A stretch of DNA of 25,375 bases. Source: a virus. The stretch's first letter is position 1; each line of letters begins with the position of its first letter. The stretch spans positions 1 to 25,375 of IMG/VR virus record IMGVR_UViG_3300030044_000073; one strand, given 5' to 3'. Shown here one piece after another: positions 6,852 to 13,724 of the stretch. The notes below the pieces were generated by a model. That model was not told where the DNA came from. It ran no database searches and saw only the letters and a program-made list of their open reading frames with translations. A program made the position numbers and the translations under genes.

Positions 6852-7109
6852 ATGTTTTTTAGAAAAATGAGGCATCATCGTCATCAACTTTACTGTGCTT
6901 TTGAGACTGAAGCTAAGGCCATTGAAGCAAAAGAAAACGTCTTTGAAAAAGAAGTTTATGCCGGACAAATTGATTTGAAAGGCAGAATCGAAACAGTCAT
7001 GGTTCCAACTCAAGTTTGTATCAACTTAGAAAACGAAAAGAGTTGTGACATGAAAGGGCCTAGAAAAAAAGCATCTGTTGAAGCTTGCGATGAAGAAGAT
7101 GATTTTTAA
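6852..7109 (+). CDS. hypothetical protein (85 aa)
   Basis: This is an 85-residue protein of unknown function. It begins with a basic segment (FFRKMRHHRHQ), has an acidic C-terminus (CDEEDDF) and carries four cysteines (near residues 15, 56, 65 and 79) not arranged as CxxC pairs. An AGGAAGTG ribosome site, part of the end of the upstream gene, is well placed, and only 3 nt separate the two genes. Directly after its stop comes the long non-coding element at 7110-7346. Confidence 0.6.
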   Translation: MFFRKMRHHRHQLYCAFETEAKAIEAKENVFEKEVYAGQIDLKGRIETVMVPTQVCINLENEKSCDMKGPRKKASVEACDEEDDF

Positions 7110-7346
7110 TAAAAATTAAACCACAGCGGAAGCCGTAAAAGAGGCGATGCGGCCCGGAGACACATCGCTGGTGGTTTTAGTCAGGGGTTTGCGAGATGGC
7201 CGAGTAACACGAAAGTGTAGACTTTCAGGACGGCGCAACTTAATGGGTGGCCTGTAATAATAGTCCTAACCCTGGCTTTTTAAAAGATCGGTGCCTGTGA
7301 GGGAATAACCGAAGGGCGTGGAGCGGGGAAAACTCCACGCCTTCTT
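7110..7346 (+). ncRNA. candidate structured RNA element inside the operon
   Basis: This is about 237 nt with no good reading frame in an otherwise tightly packed operon, and it is rich in complementary segments. Module 1: 7118-7128 pairs with 7166-7177 (11 bp with one bulged G), competing with GCGATG/CATCGC (from 7144 and ending 7168). Module 2: outer helix 7180-7189 with 7268-7276, enclosing hairpin GAAAGT/ACTTTC (7211-7216 and 7221-7226) directly abutting helix AGGAC/GTCCT (7227-7231 and 7263-7267); an alternative helix TTGCG/CGCAA (7189-7193 and 7234-7238) would make a pseudoknot. Module 3: TCGGT/ACCGA (7288-7292 and 7308-7312) followed by a perfect 9-bp hairpin at 7315-7341. I recognise no known RNA family. 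It could be a cis-regulator, a trans-acting RNA or a processed leader. Confidence 0.55.
7315..7346 (+). terminator. strong hairpin before the next ribosome site, possible attenuator
   Basis: GGCGTGGAG (7315-7323) pairs perfectly with CTCCACGCC (7333-7341) around a 9-nt loop, CGGGGAAAA, and is followed by TTCTT. The U-tract is poor for a full intrinsic terminator. The hairpin ends about 7 nt before the AAAGGAG ribosome site of the next gene, so it could equally be an attenuator, an RNase-stop structure or part of the larger RNA element. Confidence 0.45.
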
Positions 7347-7357
7347 AAAGGAGACAA

Positions 7358-7525
7358 ATGAATAAAATTGCAAAGTCGTCACGTCGTCGAATGGAGTCGC
7401 AGGCTAAAGTGAGTCGCACGACAAGAGCCGTGAGAAAGGGTAAGAAGTACAATCCTTTTATTCCATCGAAATTGTCTGGCACTTATCCACGAGGGTATTT
7501 CGATAAAACTGAAAGGAACGCATGA
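7358..7525 (+). CDS. small basic protein (55 aa)
   Basis: This 55-residue frame (starting MNKIAKSSRRRMESQAK, ending GYFDKTERNA) is very basic: roughly a third of its first 35 residues are K or R. AAAGGAG lies 7 nt upstream of the ATG, one of the best ribosome sites in the window, and the stop overlaps the next start as ATGA. It is the first gene after the structured element, so that element is effectively its 5' leader. The function is unknown; nucleic-acid binding is suggested by composition only. Confidence 0.65.
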   Translation: MNKIAKSSRRRMESQAKVSRTTRAVRKGKKYNPFIPSKLSGTYPRGYFDKTERNA

Positions 7526-7725
7526 GCAAAAAAGCTAAGAGCGTTACTATAAAATTAAAAGACTTGCCTGATGGCAACGTCGATATTGATATCAAATTTT
7601 CACCGCCCGTAAGTTACGCCGATGCGCAAGGTGCCCAACGGTGGGGTTATCAAATCCTTGATGAGATCAAGCGGGTTGAAGCTATTAAGATAACTGAACT
7701 AGAGGTGGCTCATGGCCCGCGCTGA
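7522..7725 (+). CDS. hypothetical protein (67 aa)
   Basis: This is a 67-residue protein of unknown function with a predicted beta-strand start (VTIKLKDLPDGNVDIDIKFSP) followed by one amphipathic helix. It is linked to the upstream gene by ATGA overlap and has the GAAAGGAACG leader. Its last 14 nt overlap the next gene. No motif is visible. Confidence 0.6.
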   Translation: MSKKAKSVTIKLKDLPDGNVDIDIKFSPPVSYADAQGAQRWGYQILDEIKRVEAIKITELEVAHGPR

Positions 7726-7963
7726 AATCACACGCTTTAGTTGCAATCATTGCGGCATCACTGTGGACATTTCCACCAATCAAAAGTACCCACCGGGCTG
7801 GACACAGTTTGCCACTCGCCGGATTGGGCCTAATGAAGAAGACGGGTCAACAACATCCGATCTTTGCCAAGAGCACTCCAAAGGATTTTTAGATTTCCTA
7901 CACGGGAAAAACGGACCCCATCGAAACCAATTTGAAGCAAGAGCAGAAAGAACAAACGCATGA
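7712..7963 (+). CDS. small protein with an N-terminal CxxC knuckle (83 aa)
   Basis: This 83-residue protein has the knuckle FSCNHCGITVD near residues 9-19 and a later LCQEHSKGF (about 50-58), so a Cys3-His zinc site is possible. The pattern resembles small phage zinc-binding proteins of unknown role. AGGTGG precedes the start, which lies 14 nt inside the previous gene, and the stop overlaps the next start by 4 nt. Confidence 0.6.
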   Translation: MARAEITRFSCNHCGITVDISTNQKYPPGWTQFATRRIGPNEEDGSTTSDLCQEHSKGFLDFLHGKNGPHRNQFEARAERTNA

Positions 7964-8349
7964 GCCACGACCTACCCATGTCACCCGAATTAAAACGAGC
8001 CATTCAAGAAGACACAGCACTGAGTGAAAAGCGCATCGAGATCATGAGAGATGATCAGACGGTGTTTGCTCTTGCGGTGCTAATGATGGATCTTCATGTG
8101 GCAACTCTTCTCAAGAATAAAAATGGTGCTGCAAACTGTTTGATGAAAGCAGGTGTTGTGCTGAGAAATAATGCTGGCTTTCCTGCCCGCTTCAAAGCAG
8201 CCCAACAAGCCGTCATTGATCAAATGAGAAAGCAAGGTCCACCGGACCCTAACAGTGTGCCGCTTCCAACAGACACGGCGCTCAACATCCGTAAAGAGAA
8301 TGGTCAAGTGATCGATCTCCCAACGAAGCCACCCGAAGATCAACTATGA
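7960..8349 (+). CDS. hypothetical protein (129 aa)
   Basis: This is a 129-residue, largely helical protein in its first two thirds (PELKRAIQEDTALSEKRIEI, then FALAVLMMDLHVATLLKN), ending in a proline-rich tail. I recognise no family. It is joined to both neighbours by 4-nt ATGA overlaps, so it belongs to the replication operon. The hydrophobic stretch at about 44-58 reads more like a buried helix than a membrane span. Confidence 0.6.
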   Translation: MSHDLPMSPELKRAIQEDTALSEKRIEIMRDDQTVFALAVLMMDLHVATLLKNKNGAANCLMKAGVVLRNNAGFPARFKAAQQAVIDQMRKQGPPDPNSVPLPTDTALNIRKENGQVIDLPTKPPEDQL

Positions 8350-8630
8350 TGCCCGATGATTACGCAAAGATGAAAGCCGACATTCAAGCCGTGATCGTCT
8401 CTTGGTGTGAAGGTGCGAGTGTTGACCCAACGAATCCCGAGCAAGTCATGGCGTGCTCACGCTCAATTTGGAACGCGCTTGAAGAGTCAGGAAAGCTTCA
8501 CCCTGAAATGAGATATCAAGCTTTCTTAGAGGCGATCAAGTGTGAGGCAATCATGGCTCAACAAGCGAGCGCACCGAGTTTCTTCTTTCAATTTAAGACC
8601 ACAGTCAATGTGAAGTGTGAGGCAATATGA
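8346..8630 (+). CDS. hypothetical protein (94 aa) with duplicated tail
   Basis: This is a 94-residue protein of unknown function, mostly helical up to residue 69 (IKCEAI). The remaining 25 residues end again in KCEAI, because the 14-bp sequence AAGTGTGAGGCAAT occurs at 8538-8551 and 8613-8626, exactly 75 bp apart. The second copy carries the ribosome site of the next gene; the first copy stands before an in-frame ATG inside this gene. Start and stop both overlap neighbours by 4 nt. Confidence 0.6.
   Translation: MMPDDYAKMKADIQAVIVSWCEGASVDPTNPEQVMACSRSIWNALEESGKLHPEMRYQAFLEAIKCEAIMAQQASAPSFFFQFKTTVNVKCEAI
8538..8626 (+). repeat. 14-bp direct repeat flanking a 25-codon extension
   Basis: AAGTGTGAGGCAAT is found at 8538-8551 and 8613-8626. 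The 75-bp offset keeps the reading frame. The arrangement looks like a small in-frame duplication or insertion next to the start of the exonuclease gene. Confidence 0.7.
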
Positions 8631-9151
8631 GCAGTCATGTGATGATCGATCTTGAAACGCTAGGTAGTACACCAGGATGTGCAATCCTTTCGATCGGTGC
8701 AGTGAGGTTTTTCCCGCACTTGAATGGGCTTCAAGCTGAAATGTATAGTCGGGTGAATCTTCAAAGCTGTTTGAACGCTGGGCTTAAGGTGGAGGGAGAC
8801 ACTTTTTATTGGTGGCTTGATCAAAGTGAGCAAGCCAGAAAAGCCCTTCACGATGACAGACTTTACACGCTTGAGGATAACCTGATTGCTCTGAGATCAT
8901 TCATTAACCCCGAAGATTTTGTGTGGGGGCATGGATCATCTTTTGATCTTGCGGTGCTGGCATCTGCTTATAAAGCTGTGGGGTTTTCAAAGCCTTGGGA
9001 ATTTAGACAAGAGCGCGATACACGCACACTTCTTCACCAAGCCGGAATGACGATGACAAAAAGTGTGGACGCTCACCACGCGTTATTTGATGCGAGACAA
9101 CAAGCTCTCGTCATCATGCAAGCGATGAAGAAAGTCGGCTGGAATGCCTAA
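8627..9151 (+). CDS. DEDDh 3'-5' exonuclease (RNase T / Rv2179c-like)
   Basis: This 174-residue protein fits a single DEDDh exonuclease domain: motif I MIDLETLG with D8 and E10, motif II WGHGSSFDLAVL with D107, and motif III AHHALFDARQQA with H150 and D155. The WWLDQS segment (62-67) is typical of the Rv2179c-like group often found in phages. These enzymes remove nucleotides from the 3' end of DNA or RNA with two metal ions. The gene sits upstream of the DUF2800 nuclease and polymerase genes and likely takes part in recombination or end processing. It starts by ATGA overlap with a GAGG ribosome site. Confidence 0.88.
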   Translation: MSSHVMIDLETLGSTPGCAILSIGAVRFFPHLNGLQAEMYSRVNLQSCLNAGLKVEGDTFYWWLDQSEQARKALHDDRLYTLEDNLIALRSFINPEDFVWGHGSSFDLAVLASAYKAVGFSKPWEFRQERDTRTLLHQAGMTMTKSVDAHHALFDARQQALVIMQAMKKVGWNA

Positions 9152-9953
9152 CCTGAAAAAACTCTTTGCACGTTACATCAAAGAGAAAAAGGAAAGCGAT
9201 CATGCGAAGCTTTCCGCTTCAGGTTCGGAACGCTGGCTTGGATGCCCTGGCTCAGTGCGAATGAGCTTGGGCATCCCATCGGTTGATAACGCGGCTGGGA
9301 TTCGTGGCACCAACACCCACACGCTTCTTCAATTCATTTTAGAAAATAAACACTGGCGAAGACTCTTGCAAACGCCGGAAGGGTTGAAGTTTCTTAGGCT
9401 CATCGAGTACGACTCAGCCATGCTCGCTAACGCTTTGTTTGCAGCAAAATATGTGTGGAAAGAGAAGGCTCAAATTGAATGGGAAACAGGACGAGAAGTA
9501 CAACTGTTCACAGAGCGCAAGGTTGAGCTATCGGGCGTAGGCTTCGGAACGTCTGATGTGATCTTGTTTCAACCCTATGGTGTTCTTCACGTCATGGATT
9601 ATAAGAACGGCACAAAGACCGTTGAGCCAGAGGGCAACACCCAAGCACTATACTACATGACGGCTGCCGCTGATGAATTTGGCTGGGAGTTCTCGTATCC
9701 TAAGATTACGATCATTCAACCCAATGCCCCCCACTCGCGTGGCCACATCAGGACTTGGGAACCCACCCACCAAGATATTGAGCGCGGCGCTTTAGTGCTG
9801 AGACGTGGCGCTAAGATCACAAAAAGGCCCGATGCCCCACTCGTTAAGAATAACGAATGGTGTTGGTTTTGCCCCGCTCGTGAGAACAAGTGCCCGCTTC
9901 AGATGGACATGAAACAGAAAAAACTTTTAGACCGTTTTCAGTTGGCAGAGTAA
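9144..9953 (+). CDS. DUF2800 PD-(D/E)XK nuclease, probable Fe-S cluster
   Basis: This 269-residue protein belongs to the DUF2800 group of RecB/Cas4-like nucleases. The core is TSDVILF (D138), VMDYKNG (D152, Y153, K154) and the QALYY motif (Q167 to Y171). One cysteine near the start (C34 in RWLGCPGS) and three at the end (C240, C243, C250 in CWFCPARENKC) reproduce the Cas4/AddB pattern for a 4Fe-4S cluster. It is expected to resect double-stranded DNA ends, feeding single strands to the DUF2815 protein encoded next. Its start overlaps the exonuclease stop by 8 nt. Confidence 0.88.
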   Translation: MPNLKKLFARYIKEKKESDHAKLSASGSERWLGCPGSVRMSLGIPSVDNAAGIRGTNTHTLLQFILENKHWRRLLQTPEGLKFLRLIEYDSAMLANALFAAKYVWKEKAQIEWETGREVQLFTERKVELSGVGFGTSDVILFQPYGVLHVMDYKNGTKTVEPEGNTQALYYMTAAADEFGWEFSYPKITIIQPNAPHSRGHIRTWEPTHQDIERGALVLRRGAKITKRPDAPLVKNNEWCWFCPARENKCPLQMDMKQKKLLDRFQLAE

Positions 9954-9981
9954 TAAAAATAAGAAAGGAACGATAAGTATT

Positions 9982-10785
9982 ATGGCAAAGAAAAAGAAGT
10001 TTCACCGAATTGAGATGGTGTTGTACGGGGTGCTGAGCTATCCCGATCTTCATCAACCCAAACCCTTCAAAGGCAAAACGTACTACAGGACAGATATCCT
10101 GCTCGATAACGATGATCCACAGCTTGCGGTGCTTAAGAAGAAGATCCACGCTGTGCGTGTCAAGACGTGGGGTGACGACAAGACTGAGTGGCCTGATGGC
10201 GCTAGGAAGCGTTTCATTCAAGACGGCAACGAGCGTGAAGATCAGAAGACCTATGAAGACAAAATGTATGTCTCTGTCTCCACTCAACAACCCGTGCCCG
10301 TGATTGATCCAAAGGGTAAGGCATTTTCACCTGCTCTTGTGAAAGGCGGCATGTTTGCAAAAGTAGCCGTGTGCGTTTCCCCTTGGGATAACGAAGGCGA
10401 AGAAGGCATGTCAATCTATCTTCAAGGTGTGATGATCGACACGACGAAAGAAAAGCTTGCGGGATTTGGCGGCGGGAAATCCGCTAAACAACTCTTCGGG
10501 CTTGAAGAGTCTGATGACGAAGATGATTCTGATGACGACAGCGAAGATCAAGATGATGAGGATGAAGACCTTCCACGCTCAAAGAAGAAAAAGAAGCCAG
10601 CCAAGTCTCGCGACTTTGATGAAGACGATGACTCCGATGAAGATGAGTCTGATGACGAGGACGAAGACGCGCCACCTAAGAAGTCGAAAAAGAAACCCGC
10701 TAAAAAGAAGCGTCCACCCGTTGACGAGGATGAAGACGACGAAGATGATTCTGATGACAGCGATGATGAAGACGAAGACTATTGA
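9982..10785 (+). CDS. DUF2815 ssDNA-binding protein with long acidic tail
   Basis: This is a 267-residue protein. Residues 1 to about 170 match the DUF2815 layout of T7 gp2.5-like single-stranded DNA-binding proteins (KTYYRTDILLDNDD, then FAKVAVCVSPWDNEG and MSIYLQGVMID). The remaining residues, about 171-267, are unusual in length: blocks of D/E/S alternate with lysine-proline patches (KKKKKPAKS). SSB tails are normally short and acidic to recruit polymerase and helicase; this one is nearly 100 residues. A leader GAAAGGAACG lies upstream. It follows the DUF2800 nuclease gene and precedes a terminator. Confidence 0.88.
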   Translation: MAKKKKFHRIEMVLYGVLSYPDLHQPKPFKGKTYYRTDILLDNDDPQLAVLKKKIHAVRVKTWGDDKTEWPDGARKRFIQDGNEREDQKTYEDKMYVSVSTQQPVPVIDPKGKAFSPALVKGGMFAKVAVCVSPWDNEGEEGMSIYLQGVMIDTTKEKLAGFGGGKSAKQLFGLEESDDEDDSDDDSEDQDDEDEDLPRSKKKKKPAKSRDFDEDDDSDEDESDDEDEDAPPKKSKKKPAKKKRPPVDEDEDDEDDSDDSDDEDEDY

Positions 10786-10791
10786 GTAAAT

Positions 10792-10820
10792 GACTCGCTT
10801 TCCGCCCGTGTTAGCGAGTC
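10792..10820 (+). repeat. first hairpin after the SSB gene
   Basis: GACTCGC (10792-10798) pairs perfectly with GCGAGTC (10814-10820) and is followed by TTT. It stands directly before the main terminator hairpin, making a tandem arrangement that could strengthen termination or protect the 3' end of the upstream mRNA. Confidence 0.6.
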
Positions 10821-10824
10821 TTTG

Positions 10825-10860
10825 GCCCGATGAGAAGTTATGAACCTCATCGGGCTTTTT
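10825..10860 (+). terminator. Rho-independent terminator
   Basis: GCCCGATGAG (10825-10834) pairs with CTCATCGGGC (10846-10855), a perfect 10-bp GC-rich stem with an 11-nt loop, followed by TTTTTC. This is the clearest intrinsic terminator in the window. Because the DNA polymerase gene lies downstream on the same strand, it probably sets a lower level of the downstream genes by partial readthrough, unless a separate promoter exists. Confidence 0.85.
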
Positions 10861-10873
10861 CTTAAGGAGAGTT

Positions 10874-11065
10874 ATGGAATACACGGATCAAGAATTACTG
10901 AACTGGTGGGTGGGGTTGACGAAGTCTGATCAGCGTTTTCTTATTGAGACGATGATTGAGAAGATGGAACACAAAGCTTTCCCTGAGAACCTTCTTAAAA
11001 TGTACGACAACGGTCTTACGCTCTCACCAAAACAAATCGGCGCGATCAGGAAATGGGATAGATGA
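10874..11065 (+). CDS. hypothetical protein (63 aa)
   Basis: This is a 63-residue acidic and aromatic-rich helical protein (ELLNWWVGLTKSDQRFLIET) of unknown function, with AAGGAG placed 7 nt before the ATG. It is the first gene after the terminator and overlaps the next small gene by 4 nt. The C-terminus (LTLSPKQIGAIRKW) resembles the short helical repeats seen in small phage replication accessory proteins, a weak similarity. Confidence 0.6.
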   Translation: MEYTDQELLNWWVGLTKSDQRFLIETMIEKMEHKAFPENLLKMYDNGLTLSPKQIGAIRKWDR

Positions 11066-11232
11066 GTGACACGGATCTTAAGCCCATCACGGAAGATGAA
11101 GTCTGTAAACTTTGTGGTCAACGCTTAGGCGATCACTTGTTCACGGATGATGGGGATTTCTGCACGGGTAAGGGTGGCACTCGTGAGTGGATGTTCACGC
11201 CATCCAATGACTTTAGAAAACCCCATGCTTGA
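11062..11232 (+). CDS. small protein with one CxxC (56 aa)
   Basis: This is a 56-residue frame reading MSDTDLKPITEDEVCKLCGQ at its start, with a later cysteine in DGDFCTGK. The CKLCG knuckle suggests half of a zinc site. It begins by ATGA overlap with the previous gene and its end lies inside the beginning of the polymerase gene in another frame. The overlap chain, with no gap either side, is the main support for it. Confidence 0.55.
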   Translation: MSDTDLKPITEDEVCKLCGQRLGDHLFTDDGDFCTGKGGTREWMFTPSNDFRKPHA

Positions 11233-13237
11233 AGCTGTACTCGATTACGAAACGCGCTCGGCAAAGCCCCTCGAATTGTCGGGCGCGATTGAGTACGCCA
11301 AAGACCCCACGACTTCCATCTTCTGTCTAGGCTATCAGGTCAATGACGCAGAGCCTAAGATTTGGATACCTGAACGGTGTCCTATGCCCGATGATCTTTG
11401 GGAGTGTTTTAAGTCGGGTACTCTCATTGCCCACAATGCGGCGTTTGAAAGAGCCATCACGAAATACGTCTTACCACGCTACAGCTGCCTCACCAGCGAG
11501 CAGCAAAAGACGCTTGCCTCCTTACCCATCAGCCGGTGGCGTTGCCTTGCTGCTAAGGCTGCCATGTGCTCGTTGCCCCGTAAGTTAGAAGGCGCTGCCA
11601 AAGCTCTGAAGCTTGCCACCCAAAAAGACGCACATGGCCATAAGCTGATTAAAAAATACTCAAAACCTCGCAAGCCGTCTAAGAACAATCCGGCCCCTTG
11701 GTGGAGCGATAAGAAAGACCTTCGCGATATCTATCGTTACTGCCTGACTGACGTGAAAGCGGAACGTGAGCTTCACGATGCTTTGCCGGACCTATCGGAC
11801 TTTGAACAATCGGTGTGGGAACTTGATCAGAAGATCAACGATCGCGGTGTGCTGATCGACATTCCCACCGTGAAAAAGATTCTTGTTTTAGTGAACGAAG
11901 AGATGAGAGAAATCACCAAACGCGTGCAGGTCTTATCGCGCGGTGAAATCGACTCACCCACTCAACGAGCCAAGGTGCTTGAGTGGATCAATAAGCGCGG
12001 CGCTAAGATGGCAAACCTTCAAGCCCCCACGATCCGCGATCGGCTTCTTGGTGATGATCTCACACCTCAAGTGAGATCAATGCTTGAGTATCGTCAAGGT
12101 GGATCAAAGACTTCAGTCTCTAAATACTACACCATGCTTGAAGCGGTGGGTGAAGATCACCGAGCGCGTGAACTTCTACTTTACTGCGGGACAATTCCAA
12201 CGGCGAGATGGAGTGGTAAGCGCATCCAGCCACAAAACTTTCCACGTCCAACAGTGAAAGAGCCGGGGCAAGATTTCTTTGATTCAGATAAGGCTATTCG
12301 GATTGCGCTCAAGCGTGGACGTAAAGGCTTAGCCAAGCGCTACGGCAAAACAAAAGTGATGGACGTTTTGGTGTCGATCATTCGTGGAATGCTGATTGCT
12401 TCCATTGGACATGATCTTTACTGCGCTGACTTTGCAGCGGTGGAAGCTCGTATTGCTTTTTGGGTGGCCGATCACGTTGAGGGCATCAAGGCTTTTGAAG
12501 AGAAGAGAAAACTCTATGAAGAGATGGCGAGCGAAGCCTTTGGCATCCCGATCTCTCAAGTCACAAAAAACTCTATCGAAAGATTCGTCGGAAAAGAATC
12601 AGTGCTCGGTTGTCAGTACGGTCTTGGCTGGGCAAAGTTTTTAAGAAACTGCCACCAAAAAGGCGTGAAGCAAGTGACGCCTGACATGGCCAAGAAAGCC
12701 GTTTACACCTATCGAAAGATTCACCATCCCATTCCTGAGTTTTGGAAGAAGATTGAAGACGCGTGCATTCAAGCTGTCTTAAATCCTGGTAAGCGTTACC
12801 GAGTCACCAAGGTGACGGTCTATGTGTCTGACAAGTGGCTCAACATCAAGTTGCCAAGTGGACGCCGTCTTCGTTACTTCAAACCACGCGTCACTCAAAA
12901 GCAGTTGGCATCGAGCAGAATGGTGCCCGAGATTCGTTACTGGACGGTGGACGGCTACACGAGACAGTGGATTGAAACTTCTATTTGGGGTGGGGTTTTT
13001 CTAAATCATATCGTTCAAGGCATTAGTCGTGACCTGATGGTGAACGGGGTGATTCAAATCGAAAACGCGGGTTATAAGTTTCTTCTCTCAGTTCATGATG
13101 AGGGCTTGGCTGAGAAAAAGAAAGGACTTGGCAACGTCGATGAGTTCGTTAAGCTTATGACTAAACTGCCCGTTTGGGCAAAAGGCGCTCCGATCACAGC
13201 GGAAGGATGGAGTGGCCCACGTTATAAGAAAGGCTAA
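11207..13237 (+). CDS. family A DNA polymerase with 3'-5' exonuclease
   Basis: This is a phage-type Pol I of about 676 residues without a 5'-3' nuclease domain. The exonuclease motifs are LDYETRS (D13, E15), IAHNAAFE (74-81) and YCLTDVKAE (178-186). Polymerase motifs are DFAAVEARIAFW (motif A, from 408), GKESVLGCQYGLG (motif B/O-helix region, about 462-474) and SVHDEG (motif C, 628-633). It replicates phage DNA. The start is uncertain: 11207 and 11225 are both in-frame ATGs shortly before LDYET and neither has a good ribosome site, so translation is probably coupled to the upstream 56-residue gene. Confidence 0.92.
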   Translation: MTLENPMLEAVLDYETRSAKPLELSGAIEYAKDPTTSIFCLGYQVNDAEPKIWIPERCPMPDDLWECFKSGTLIAHNAAFERAITKYVLPRYSCLTSEQQKTLASLPISRWRCLAAKAAMCSLPRKLEGAAKALKLATQKDAHGHKLIKKYSKPRKPSKNNPAPWWSDKKDLRDIYRYCLTDVKAERELHDALPDLSDFEQSVWELDQKINDRGVLIDIPTVKKILVLVNEEMREITKRVQVLSRGEIDSPTQRAKVLEWINKRGAKMANLQAPTIRDRLLGDDLTPQVRSMLEYRQGGSKTSVSKYYTMLEAVGEDHRARELLLYCGTIPTARWSGKRIQPQNFPRPTVKEPGQDFFDSDKAIRIALKRGRKGLAKRYGKTKVMDVLVSIIRGMLIASIGHDLYCADFAAVEARIAFWVADHVEGIKAFEEKRKLYEEMASEAFGIPISQVTKNSIERFVGKESVLGCQYGLGWAKFLRNCHQKGVKQVTPDMAKKAVYTYRKIHHPIPEFWKKIEDACIQAVLNPGKRYRVTKVTVYVSDKWLNIKLPSGRRLRYFKPRVTQKQLASSRMVPEIRYWTVDGYTRQWIETSIWGGVFLNHIVQGISRDLMVNGVIQIENAGYKFLLSVHDEGLAEKKKGLGNVDEFVKLMTKLPVWAKGAPITAEGWSGPRYKKG

Positions 13238-13241
13238 AGGA

Positions 13242-13505
13242 ATGGCCCAACGAAAAAAGAACCGCTGCATGGTAAAGTCTTGCCGCGTGATCATTGATCC
13301 GAGATATCACTTTTGCTACCCGCATCGAAAGTGGAGTCTTCACGATGTGAAAACTCAGTTTGAAGAGAACCATGCTGAGCCAGTGAAGAAAGAACCACTG
13401 AGAAGATTTTTTTGTGATCCGTGCGGCTCAGTGAGCTTTTCACCGAGCTACACGGATTGCAAAGCCTGTGGACATAAAACAGAAGAAGTGCCTAGAGCGG
13501 ATTAA
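13242..13505 (+). CDS. two-knuckle zinc-ribbon protein (87 aa)
   Basis: This 87-residue basic protein has two putative zinc sites. The first is CMVKSC (residues 9-14) with HFCYPH nearby; the second is FCDPCG (about 57-62) paired with CKACG near the end. This pattern is seen in small phage and archaeal zinc ribbons that bind nucleic acids or modulate polymerases. The start chosen uses GAAAGG about 8 nt upstream. It follows the polymerase by 4 nt and is the last gene of the rightward operon; its stop overlaps the stop of the convergent gene. Confidence 0.65.
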   Translation: MAQRKKNRCMVKSCRVIIDPRYHFCYPHRKWSLHDVKTQFEENHAEPVKKEPLRRFFCDPCGSVSFSPSYTDCKACGHKTEEVPRAD

Positions 13506-13708
13506 GTGGCGGCGGGGGCTGGCGTCAACTCTTCGGGCGCGTCGATGTTTTGAGTCTTCGTGGTCTGTTGCTGAACGCTCACGTCTTCAAGAAGCCAGGT
13601 CGCACCCGCTGGTGCAGTGCCATCACCATAGATTTCTTGAACAGAGCCATCAGCCATTTTGTAACAACGGAAACGAAAATTAGATTGAGAGATTCGGATA
13701 GAAGGCAT
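13502..13708 (-). CDS. hypothetical protein (68 aa)
   Basis: This is a 68-residue protein of unknown function reading MPSIRISQSNFRFRCYKMAD at the start, with a Gln/Thr-rich and Pro/Ala-rich tail. AAGGAG lies 9 nt before this ATG, so I prefer it to upstream in-frame starts. It is the last gene of the leftward late operon. Its TAA and the TAA of the convergent rightward gene share the bases TTAA, so the early and late operons meet with no spacer and no visible terminator. Confidence 0.65.
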   Translation of the reverse strand: MPSIRISQSNFRFRCYKMADGSVQEIYGDGTAPAGATWLLEDVSVQQQTTKTQNIDAPEELTPAPAAT

Positions 13709-13724
13709 TTGATTTTCTCCTTGG

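Noticed and set aside
7190-7240. tRNA-like start GCGAGATGGCCGAGT in the RNA element
   Set aside because: It resembles the 5' end of Leu/Ser tRNAs, but no acceptor partner, T arm or anticodon arm can be built.
7286-7320. resemblance to the glutamine riboswitch (ACCGAAGG)
   Set aside because: Only a few bases match and the required upstream helices and conserved core are absent.
9844-10290. 148-residue frame opposite the DUF2800 and DUF2815 genes
   Set aside because: It spans the border of two well-supported genes on the other strand and lacks a plausible start signal.
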